Part shown: positions 1 to 6,172 of the stretch, piece after piece | Layout of the letters: each line of letters begins with the position of its first letter | Position numbering within the stretch: the first letter of the stretch is position 1 | Position numbers and translations under genes: made by a program | Source: Desulfobacterales bacterium | GTDB taxonomy: Bacteria > Desulfobacterota > Desulfobacteria > Desulfobacterales > ETH-SRB1 | NCBI GenBank assembly: GCA_030669465.1 | Contig: DAOVDN010000051.1 | Location: 1-7,209, forward strand | DNA length: 7,209 bases | Direction of reading: 5' to 3' | Notes under the pieces: generated by a model | The model's input: the letters and a program-made list of their open reading frames with translations, nothing else | Database searches by the model: none | What the model was told of the DNA's origin: nothing

Positions 1-28
1 GCAAAAAAACATTCACAAACTAAAAGTA

Positions 29-283
29 ATGGGAACCTGGCTCATTCTAATGCTGATCTTTATTGCAGAACTTCTTTCTTATACCTGGTGCAGAGTCCAG
101 TGTGTCAGGATCGGATATGAAATATCAAAAGAGGCTGATAATCATCGAAATCTTATAACCTTGCAAAACAACTTAAAGATTGAGCTTGCGCGTCTGAAAT
201 CTCCTCAGCGGATCGAAAAAATAGCAAAAGAGCGACTTGGCCTGATAACGCCGACTCCAAAGCAGGTGATTCTGATTCCATGA
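29..283 (+). CDS. ftsL: Cell division protein FtsL (5' end uncertain)
   Basis: Small bitopic divisome protein that, with FtsB and FtsQ, recruits and activates the septal synthase FtsW-FtsI. As read from ATG 29 it has 84 residues: a hydrophobic membrane segment at about residues 3-20, a periplasmic heptad-like stretch at about 33-57 rich in Leu/Ile, and the FtsL-type ending SPQRIEKIAKERLGL at 58-72 followed by a short Pro/Val/Ile tail. Position directly before ftsI supports the call, because the primary sequence alone is poorly conserved. The reading frame is open all the way to base 2 and ATG 29 has no clear Shine-Dalgarno sequence, so the true start may lie outside the window and add a cytoplasmic N-terminus. 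Its stop overlaps the ftsI start as ATGA, suggesting translational coupling. Confidence 0.85.
   Translation: MGTWLILMLIFIAELLSYTWCRVQCVRIGYEISKEADNHRNLITLQNNLKIELARLKSPQRIEKIAKERLGLITPTPKQVILIP
264..269 (+). promoter_or_regulatory. Ribosome binding site of ftsI
   Basis: AGGTGA lies inside the end of ftsL, 10 bases before ATG 280. It fixes the ftsI start at the ATGA overlap and supports coupled translation of the two genes. Confidence 0.7.
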
Positions 284-2028
284 AACCAACTGAAAAAAAA
301 CGCATAAGACTGCGCTGTCTTCTAATCGGCTCTATTTTTAGCATCTTTTTAATGGCAATTGGAGCAAAAGCAGTATACCTGCAGATTTTTTGCGGCCCAT
401 GGCTGTCTCAAAAAGCAGCCGACCAATATGAAAAATCTTTTATATCTCATGGAAAGCGTAGCATAATATATGATATAAATCACAGGGAAATGGCTGTCAG
501 TATAAATGTGACATCAATCGCAGCATTTCCCCCGCATATCAAAGATGCGCGGGCAACAGCCAAAGCTCTTGAAAAGGCGCTAAAAATTGACATCAACGCG
601 CTTTGCCGGAAACTTGCATCTAAAAAGTCATTTGTATGGGTTAAACGTCGAGTCACGCCCAGGGAAGCAAAAGAAGTTAAAAATCTTAAACTAAGCGGCA
701 TAGATTTTATACCTGAACAGAAGCGTTTTTATCCAAACAAAACTCTTGCCGCACAGGTGCTTGGATTTTCAGGCATCGACAGCCATGGCCTGGAGGGAAT
801 TGAATTCTATTACGATGCTTATCTTAAAGGCACTGCCGATAAATTCACGGTCTTAAAAGACGCCCTTGGCCACGGATTTGATTCTAAAAAAAAGACCGTT
901 TCAAATTATGGTGGAAATAATCTCATACTCACTATTGACAGTACAATCCAATACATAACCGAAAGGGCTCTGGAAGAAGCGGTTACAAAATTTTCAGCCA
1001 GGTCGGGAACGGCGATTGTAATGGCTCCAAAAACAGGAGCTATATTAGCTCTGGCACACTATCCCTTTTTTAACCCGAATTCCTTTGAAAGCTTCGATAG
1101 AAAATTATGGAGAAACAGAGCAATAACCGACCAGTTTGAACCAGGCTCAACCATGAAGATCTTCAGCGCGGCTGCTGCATTGGAATCCGGAGTGTGCACA
1201 CCGAACTCAATCTTTTTTTGCGAGAACGGCGCATATAAGATTGGGAAGAACGTTGTACACGACACCCACCCTCATGGATGGCTTTCTTTGCAGCAGATTA
1301 TCAAGTATTCAAGCAACATCGGTGCTGTTAAAGTGGGCGAAATGATGGGATCTGAATTTCTTTACAAAACTTTGCGCAATTTCGGTTTTGGGGAAAAGAC
1401 CGGAATAGACTGCCCAGGGGAAACAGCCGGAAGTCTAAGCTCTTATAATCGGTGGTCAAAAATAGATGCCGGAGCAATATCCTTTGGCCAGGGCGTTTCC
1501 GTGTCGGCTATTCAGCTCATAACAGCGGCTTCTGCAATTGCAAATGACGGGATTCTATTGAAGCCTTATATAGTCCAGGCTATAATTGATCAAAATGGAC
1601 GTATTATAAAGTGTTCAACTCCTTGCAAGGTTGGAAGGGTTGTTTCATTTGAAACGGCCAGGGCAGTCAGAAAGATGATGAAGTCTGTTGTCAGCAATGG
1701 TGGCACAGGGGTCAATGCTGCTCTTGAAAGTTATTCTGTCTGCGGTAAGACAGGAACCGCCCAGAAAATAGATGAAAAAGGAACGTATGAAAAAGGAAAA
1801 TATATAGCATCTTTTATCGGATTTATACCCGCGGAAGAGCCTGAAGCGGCGATTCTGGTTATGATTGACGAGCCTCAGGGAAAGCATTACGGCAGCATTG
1901 TTGCAGCTCCGGCATTCAGGAAGATCACTCATGAAATGCTCAACTATATAAACATACCTGCCGGCCGCATGCGCACCAAAACCGAAGATATATTAACCGT
2001 TTCATGGGAAGAAAGAGCAAGAGAGTGA
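280..2028 (+). CDS. ftsI: Septal peptidoglycan transpeptidase FtsI (class B PBP3)
   Basis: Class B penicillin-binding protein that crosslinks septal peptidoglycan in the periplasm together with the glycosyltransferase FtsW. Its 582 residues are close to the E. coli length of 588. A basic N-terminus (KKRIRLR) precedes one membrane anchor at about 13-34. The pedestal/dimer domain follows, with GLEG at 170-173. The transpeptidase domain has all three active-site motifs: STMK (nucleophile Ser290, Lys293), SSN (344-346) and KTGT (490-493). There is no PASTA domain, so it is FtsI rather than a SpoVD/PBP2x type. The membrane-proximal motif usually written RGxIxDRNGxxLA is degenerate here (Arg60 to Ala72 reads RSIIYDINHREMA). 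The start is set by AGGTGA at 264-269, and the stop overlaps the preferred murE start as GTGA. No lipoprotein or cleavable signal is seen. Confidence 0.97.
   Translation: MKPTEKKRIRLRCLLIGSIFSIFLMAIGAKAVYLQIFCGPWLSQKAADQYEKSFISHGKRSIIYDINHREMAVSINVTSIAAFPPHIKDARATAKALEKALKIDINALCRKLASKKSFVWVKRRVTPREAKEVKNLKLSGIDFIPEQKRFYPNKTLAAQVLGFSGIDSHGLEGIEFYYDAYLKGTADKFTVLKDALGHGFDSKKKTVSNYGGNNLILTIDSTIQYITERALEEAVTKFSARSGTAIVMAPKTGAILALAHYPFFNPNSFESFDRKLWRNRAITDQFEPGSTMKIFSAAAALESGVCTPNSIFFCENGAYKIGKNVVHDTHPHGWLSLQQIIKYSSNIGAVKVGEMMGSEFLYKTLRNFGFGEKTGIDCPGETAGSLSSYNRWSKIDAGAISFGQGVSVSAIQLITAASAIANDGILLKPYIVQAIIDQNGRIIKCSTPCKVGRVVSFETARAVRKMMKSVVSNGGTGVNAALESYSVCGKTGTAQKIDEKGTYEKGKYIASFIGFIPAEEPEAAILVMIDEPQGKHYGSIVAAPAFRKITHEMLNYINIPAGRMRTKTEDILTVSWEERARE
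2012..2028 (+). promoter_or_regulatory. Ribosome binding site and GTGA start of murE/murF
   Basis: AAAGAG at 2012-2017 lies 7 bases before GTG 2025, and GTG overlaps the ftsI stop as GTGA. From this GTG the protein begins (M)KLSNLLKT, the usual form of a MurE N-terminus (KLSxLL). The upstream in-frame ATG at 2004 lacks a Shine-Dalgarno sequence and adds only MGRKSKR. This favours 2025, but 2004 cannot be excluded from sequence alone. Confidence 0.6.
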
Positions 2029-4970
2029 AGCTTTCAAATCTACTTAAAACTGTTAGAACAAAAAGAGCTGTTTCAGGAGCAGATCCTGAAATAGGTTCGA
2101 TCCACTACAAAGCACAGGATGTTAAGGCGGGAGGGCTGTTTGTTGCCATACCGGGTCATACGGCGGATGGCCATGACTTTATTGATAAGGCATTAGCAAG
2201 GGGTGCATCGGCAATTGTTACACAAAAACCGATAAATAAAGATTCAATAACTGTTGAAGTTGAAAACAGCAGAAATGCCCTTGCCGCTATTTCTGCACGG
2301 TTTTTCGGGAACCCCTCGGAAAAGCTGTTTATAATCGGAATAACCGGCACAAACGGCAAAACAACAACTGCATTTTTGATCGAAAGCATACTCGCAAAGG
2401 CTGGTTTCAGAGTCGGGGTCATAGGAACTATAAATTATCGTTATCTGGGAAAAACTTTTAAAAGCCCCATGACAACACCCGAGTCTCTGGATCTTCAGAA
2501 GATGCTCGCCAGGATGCAAGAACACGGCATCACTCATGTGGTAATGGAAGTTTCATCGCATGCAATTGACCTTCAGAGGATCGATTGTTGCCGGCTCGAT
2601 GTTGGCGTATTTACCAATCTGAGTCAGGATCACCTTGATTATCATAAAGATATGAATTCTTACTGGTCCTGCAAGAAAAGACTCTTTACGGAAAATCTAA
2701 GCTCAGGACCCAAGAAGGGCCGAACACTGGCTGTAATAAACTGCGATGATGCAAGAGGGAAAGAACTTGCATTGGAGCTCAAAGCTCAAAGCTCAAAGCC
2801 GAAGGTGTTTGAGCTTTCAGACAATATGATCAGGCCCTCTAACATCAAGTATGAATCGACCGGTATTACGGGAAGAATTTCAACCAATGAAGGATCTTTT
2901 GATTTCAGATCGCATCTTGTGGGAGAGCATAATCTGAAAAACATTCTCTGCGCTACATGTGTTGGTATTGCTCTCGGTCTTCCCATTCCTATCATAAAAG
3001 CGGGCATCGAAGAAGTTTCCTCTGTGCCGGGTCGGCTTGAACGCATTCCGGATGATACGGGCCGGTTTGTATATGTAGATTATGCTCATACTCCTGATGC
3101 TCTGGAACATGCGCTCTCTTCTTTAAGATCAGTGGCGCGCGGCAGAATTGTCTGTGTATTCGGTTGTGGCGGCGACAGAGATAAAGACAAACGACCAAAA
3201 ATGGGTGAAACTGTAGGAAGGCTTTGCGATCTTGCCATTATTACATCGGATAATCCACGGACAGAGGCGCCGATGGAGATCATCAACCAGGTGCTTGAAG
3301 GAACTAAAAAAGCATCCAGGCGTGATTATACTTCATCGGATCCGGCAACAGGCTTCAATGAGAAAGGATATGTTATTGAACCTGATCGCAAAAATGCCAT
3401 ATACCTTGGTATTGCTGCATCCCGACCGGGCGATACCGTTCTTATCGCTGGCAAAGGGCATGAAACCTATCAGATAATCGGAAATAAAAGCATCCCCTTT
3501 GATGACAGGCAAGAAGCGATAAGGGCGCTTTCAGAGGTAAAAGCTCAAAGCAACCGGAAATCCGAAATACCGAATCCAATGCCGTGGACTGCCGCTGAAA
3601 TTCTCGAAGCAACAAAGGGAGATCTTTTGTGCGGGGATATAAAACATATCTTTTCAGGCATCTCCATTGATTCGCGAAAGATATCAACCGATGACCTCTT
3701 CATTGCAATCAAAGGAAATGTCTATGATGGTCACAGTTTTGCGTCTGATGTAATCGGACAAGGAGTTCACGGTCTTATTATAAGCAAGAACAAAACCGGT
3801 GATCTGCCGGGCACAAAATGGCAGAAAAACGGGATCGTCTGTGTAGCAGTAGACAACACGACAAAAGCTTTAGGCGATCTTGCCTCTTTTAACCGAAAAC
3901 GTTCAAATGTTTCGGTTGTAGCAATAACAGGGTCAAACGGCAAAACCACAACCAGGGGAATGACCAGTGCTGTTGTTGCACGGCGATTTTGCACATTATC
4001 GACCAGCGGAAATTTCAACAACGAGATAGGGCTTCCCTTAACACTTCTTAAGCTCGGATACCGCCACGAGTGGGCTGTCCTTGAACTTGGCATGAACAGG
4101 CCCGGAGAAATAGGCAGGCTCGCTGAAATCTGCTCGCCTGATATCGGCGTTATTACAAACATAGGTCCCGCCCACCTCGAAGGCCTGGGTTCGATTGAGG
4201 GGGTCATGCATGCCAAGAGCGAGCTTCTGGAAAAAATCAAGCCAAACGGGACAGCCGTTCTTAATGCAGATGACCCTAAAGTTTTACAGATAGCCCATAA
4301 AACCGGAAGAAACGTACTCCTTTTTGGATTATCAAAAGATGCTATGATAAGTGCCGTGGACATAAAGAAAAAAGGTGTCGGAGTTTCTTTTACCCTGATT
4401 CTGCCGGAACAAAGCATTTCCGTCGAGCTGGGAATTCCTGGTAATTTCATGGTCTCAAATGCTCTTGCCGCAGCATCTGTAGGATATCTGCTGGGTCTAT
4501 CTCCGGCAGAAATTAAAGATGGTCTGAAAAATTTCAAAGCAGCTAAGGGAAGGATGAATATCCTTAAAACAAGCAGAGGAATCCATATAATCGACGATAC
4601 TTACAACGCCAATCCGGATTCCATGGAAGCTGCTATAAAGACTCTCATGTCATTAAAGGGCGACAAAAGAGGTGTTTTTGTTGCAGGTGATATGTTTGAG
4701 CTCGGCAAGCATGCAGAATACATGCACAAAAAATTAGGTATGCTGTCTGCAAGGTCAGGCATTGCAATGCTTTATGTTACAGGCGAGTTTGCAGAAAGAG
4801 TTGCGTCAGGCGCTCTGGATGAAGGTATGGGGTCTCGAGATATTTTCACAGGGAGCAAGGAAGAAATTGTTAAAGACTTAAAGGAGAGGCTCAGGCCGGG
4901 CGACTGGATTCTGGTTAAGGGTTCCAGAACAACGGGCATGGAAAAGGTTGTAGAGGAATTGAGGGATTAA
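2025..4970 (+). CDS. murE/murF: Bifunctional MurE-MurF ligase fusion (meso-DAP-adding and D-Ala-D-Ala-adding)
   Basis: One reading frame of 981 codons (988 if begun at ATG 2004) joins two Mur ligases. Residues are counted from GTG 2025. MurE, about 1-505, adds meso-diaminopimelate to UDP-MurNAc-L-Ala-D-Glu. It has the P-loop GTNGKTT (108-114), the probable carbamylated Lys217 after SQDHLDYHKD, the meso-DAP selectivity motif DNPR (409-412) and GKGHE (476-480). A linker at about 506-518 leads to Met519 and MurF, which adds D-Ala-D-Ala. MurF shows the P-loop GSNGKTT (636-642), Lys731 as the probable carbamylated residue, DDTYNANPDSM (857-867) and a closing KGSRTTGME. Both halves have normal family length and intact motifs, so both should be active. 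The product is cytoplasmic and catalyses two consecutive steps. MurE-MurF fusions are known in other bacteria, for example Bordetella. A lost stop through sequencing error is possible but not suggested by the sequence. Confidence 0.95.
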   Translation: MKLSNLLKTVRTKRAVSGADPEIGSIHYKAQDVKAGGLFVAIPGHTADGHDFIDKALARGASAIVTQKPINKDSITVEVENSRNALAAISARFFGNPSEKLFIIGITGTNGKTTTAFLIESILAKAGFRVGVIGTINYRYLGKTFKSPMTTPESLDLQKMLARMQEHGITHVVMEVSSHAIDLQRIDCCRLDVGVFTNLSQDHLDYHKDMNSYWSCKKRLFTENLSSGPKKGRTLAVINCDDARGKELALELKAQSSKPKVFELSDNMIRPSNIKYESTGITGRISTNEGSFDFRSHLVGEHNLKNILCATCVGIALGLPIPIIKAGIEEVSSVPGRLERIPDDTGRFVYVDYAHTPDALEHALSSLRSVARGRIVCVFGCGGDRDKDKRPKMGETVGRLCDLAIITSDNPRTEAPMEIINQVLEGTKKASRRDYTSSDPATGFNEKGYVIEPDRKNAIYLGIAASRPGDTVLIAGKGHETYQIIGNKSIPFDDRQEAIRALSEVKAQSNRKSEIPNPMPWTAAEILEATKGDLLCGDIKHIFSGISIDSRKISTDDLFIAIKGNVYDGHSFASDVIGQGVHGLIISKNKTGDLPGTKWQKNGIVCVAVDNTTKALGDLASFNRKRSNVSVVAITGSNGKTTTRGMTSAVVARRFCTLSTSGNFNNEIGLPLTLLKLGYRHEWAVLELGMNRPGEIGRLAEICSPDIGVITNIGPAHLEGLGSIEGVMHAKSELLEKIKPNGTAVLNADDPKVLQIAHKTGRNVLLFGLSKDAMISAVDIKKKGVGVSFTLILPEQSISVELGIPGNFMVSNALAAASVGYLLGLSPAEIKDGLKNFKAAKGRMNILKTSRGIHIIDDTYNANPDSMEAAIKTLMSLKGDKRGVFVAGDMFELGKHAEYMHKKLGMLSARSGIAMLYVTGEFAERVASGALDEGMGSRDIFTGSKEEIVKDLKERLRPGDWILVKGSRTTGMEKVVEELRD
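2777..2797 (+). repeat. Three tandem copies of GCTCAAA inside murE
   Basis: GCTCAAA is repeated exactly three times, 21 bases in all, so the frame is kept. It encodes a hydrophilic stretch (LKAQSSK) in the variable part of the MurE central domain, between the carbamylated Lys region and the start of the C-terminal domain. It is probably a slippage expansion tolerated in a surface loop. Confidence 0.8.
3540..3578 (+). other. Linker between the MurE and MurF halves
   Basis: Codons for residues 506-518 of the fusion join the end of MurE (after FDDRQEAIRALSEV) to Met519, the natural first residue of a MurF (MPWTAAEILEAT). The linker is polar and low in complexity (KAQSNRKSEIPNP). Its DNA begins with AAAGCTCAAAGC, the same 12-mer found in the murE micro-repeat, and continues with a loose CCGAAAT-type repetition. 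No good Shine-Dalgarno sequence precedes ATG 3579, so separate translation of MurF is not supported. Confidence 0.65.
4955..4970 (+). repeat. Two octamer units forming the end of murE/murF
   Basis: The last 16 bases of the gene read GGAATTGA then GGGATTAA, matching two units of the octamer array after mraY (6075-6090) at 14 of 16 positions. They encode the last residues (E)ELRD and the stop. Only two units are present, so chance similarity is possible. GAGGG at 4961-4965 within them also serves as the likely mraY ribosome binding site, 11 bases before ATG 4977. Confidence 0.4.
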
Positions 4971-4976
4971 GGTATC

Positions 4977-6056
4977 ATGTTTTATCACTTACTATATCCG
5001 CTTCATACAGTTTTTTCGGTTTTTAATGTATTCAAATACATTACATTCCGGACTATCTATGCCAGCCTGACCGCTCTTTTAATCTGTTTTTTTCTGGGAC
5101 CGTGGGTTATCAGAAAGCTCAGCGACATGCAGATCGAACAGTACATCAGAGAAGACGGACCGAAAACGCATCTTAAAAAGGCCGGAACACCTACTATGGG
5201 CGGAACTCTGATCGTTTTCTCAATTACTCTATCCACGCTCCTTTGGGCCAATCTAACCAATTATTATATATGGATAGCCCTTCTGGTTACAGTTGGCTAC
5301 GGTATTATCGGCTTTATAGATGACTATCTCATGCAGGTCAAAAGGCGGAGCAAAGGGTTAAGTGTTCGAAACAAGTTTTTTATACAGACGATACTTGCAG
5401 TTGTTGCGGGAATTCTTGTGTATCTGTGTCCTGATTCCGATACCTGCGTGACTATCCCCTTTTTTAAAAATATTTCACCGGATCTTGGCCTGGGATATAT
5501 ACTTTTTGCCGCTTTTGTAATTGTTGGAACATCGAATTCGGTCAATCTTACGGACGGCCTTGACGGTCTTGCAATTGGACCTGTGATCATAGCAGCGGTT
5601 ACATATATGATTTTTGCCTATGTGGCAGGACATGTCAAAATTGCCGATTATCTGCAAATCAATTACGTTGCAGGAAGTGGAGAAATAACCGTATTCTGCG
5701 GGGCTCTGGCAGGAGCAGGTCTTGGTTTTCTATGGTTTAATGCTTATCCTGCACAAATTTTCATGGGAGATGTCGGCTCACTCCCGCTGGGCGCAGCGCT
5801 TGGCATAGTGGCTGTCATCACTAAACAGGAAATACTGCTGGTGCTCGTTGGCGGCCTCTTTGTAATAGAAACACTGTCAGTCATTTTTCAGGTAGGATTC
5901 TTCAAGATGACACATGGTCACAGAATTTTCAAAATGGCGCCACTTCACCACCATTTTGAATTAAAGGGCTGGCCGGAACCAAAGATTATAGTCCGGTTCT
6001 GGATAATTGCAATCACGCTCGCTCTTATTTCCGTAAGTACGCTGAAACTCAGGTGA
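4977..6056 (+). CDS. mraY: Phospho-N-acetylmuramoyl-pentapeptide transferase MraY
   Basis: Integral membrane enzyme that transfers phospho-MurNAc-pentapeptide from the UDP precursor to undecaprenyl phosphate, giving lipid I on the inner face of the cytoplasmic membrane. The 359 residues match the usual length (E. coli 360) and contain about ten hydrophobic segments. Diagnostic motifs are present: [16 protein letters not shown] near the N-terminus, Asp115-Asp116-Tyr117, [10 protein letters not shown] (190-199), FMGDVGS with Asp265, and [15 protein letters not shown] with His324-326. These cover the magnesium- and substrate-binding aspartates and the histidine loop of the family. It starts 6 bases after the murE/murF stop, with GAGGG at 4961-4965 as ribosome binding site. 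The N-terminal sequence ([14 protein letters not shown]) aligns with the usual MraY start, supporting ATG 4977. No defect is seen. Confidence 0.98.
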   Translation: MFYHLLYPLHTVFSVFNVFKYITFRTIYASLTALLICFFLGPWVIRKLSDMQIEQYIREDGPKTHLKKAGTPTMGGTLIVFSITLSTLLWANLTNYYIWIALLVTVGYGIIGFIDDYLMQVKRRSKGLSVRNKFFIQTILAVVAGILVYLCPDSDTCVTIPFFKNISPDLGLGYILFAAFVIVGTSNSVNLTDGLDGLAIGPVIIAAVTYMIFAYVAGHVKIADYLQINYVAGSGEITVFCGALAGAGLGFLWFNAYPAQIFMGDVGSLPLGAALGIVAVITKQEILLVLVGGLFVIETLSVIFQVGFFKMTHGHRIFKMAPLHHHFELKGWPEPKIIVRFWIIAITLALISVSTLKLR

Positions 6057-6058
6057 GA

Positions 6059-6090
6059 GGAATTGGGGAATTGGGGAATTGAGGAATTGA
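6059..6090 (+). repeat. Four tandem octamers, GGAATTGG/GGAATTGA
   Basis: Four head-to-tail 8-bp units start two bases after the mraY stop codon: GGAATTGG, GGAATTGG, GGAATTGA, GGAATTGA. The units differ only in the last base. The array is noncoding in this annotation and forms the left arm of a larger imperfect inverted repeat. Confidence 0.85.
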
Positions 6091-6138
6091 AATCAGTAGA
6101 ATACCTTCAATCCCTAAATTCCTAAATTCGCAATTACC
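6059..6138 (+). repeat. Imperfect inverted repeat built from octamers
   Basis: The octamer array (6059-6090) faces a degenerate complementary array at about 6107-6138, with units TCAATCCC, TAAATTCC, TAAATTCG and CAATTACC, across a 16-base spacer. The inner two unit pairs match at 7 of 8 positions each; the outer two pair less well and need a bulge. In RNA this could fold as a long imperfect stem-loop just after mraY. It has no U-tract and is not a typical terminator. Confidence 0.6.
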
Positions 6139-6163
6139 TGTAAAAAAAGACTTTTTTACAGGT
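6136..6163 (+). promoter_or_regulatory. Perfect 12-bp hairpin sequestering the murD ribosome binding site
   Basis: ACCTGTAAAAAA (6136-6147) and its exact reverse complement TTTTTTACAGGT (6152-6163) enclose a 4-base AGAC loop; a T-G wobble at 6135/6164 can extend the stem. The murD Shine-Dalgarno sequence AGGTG (6160-6164) lies in the right arm and would be paired with ACCT of the left arm, 8 bases before ATG 6173. The pairing is seen in the sequence; control of murD translation by it is inference. Confidence 0.65.
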
Positions 6164-6172
6164 GCATCAATT

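Noticed and set aside
1..28. Possible promoter or leader before ftsL
   Set aside because: Only 28 bases are available, no -10/-35 pair is visible, and the ftsL frame is open through this stretch, so it may itself be coding.
3767..4537. 256-codon open frame on the minus strand, antisense to the MurF half
   Set aside because: It lies wholly inside the clear MurF coding region, its translation is low in recognisable features, and parts are mirror images of the P-loop codons. It is a shadow of murF codon usage.
3579..4970. Independent murF start at ATG 3579
   Set aside because: The Met matches a natural MurF N-terminus, but no Shine-Dalgarno sequence lies at a useful distance and the upstream frame is open without a stop. 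Treated as part of the fusion.
6063..6125. A 20-codon frame starting with TTG after AGGTGAG in the mraY-murD gap, resembling a leader peptide
   Set aside because: The start is non-ATG, the frame is generated by the octamer repeat, and the peptide has no codon run or motif suggesting attenuation.
6136..6163. Perfect hairpin read as a rho-independent terminator
   Set aside because: The stem is AT-rich, the T-run is inside the stem and not after it, and murD starts within 10 bases. Sequestration of the ribosome binding site explains the position better.
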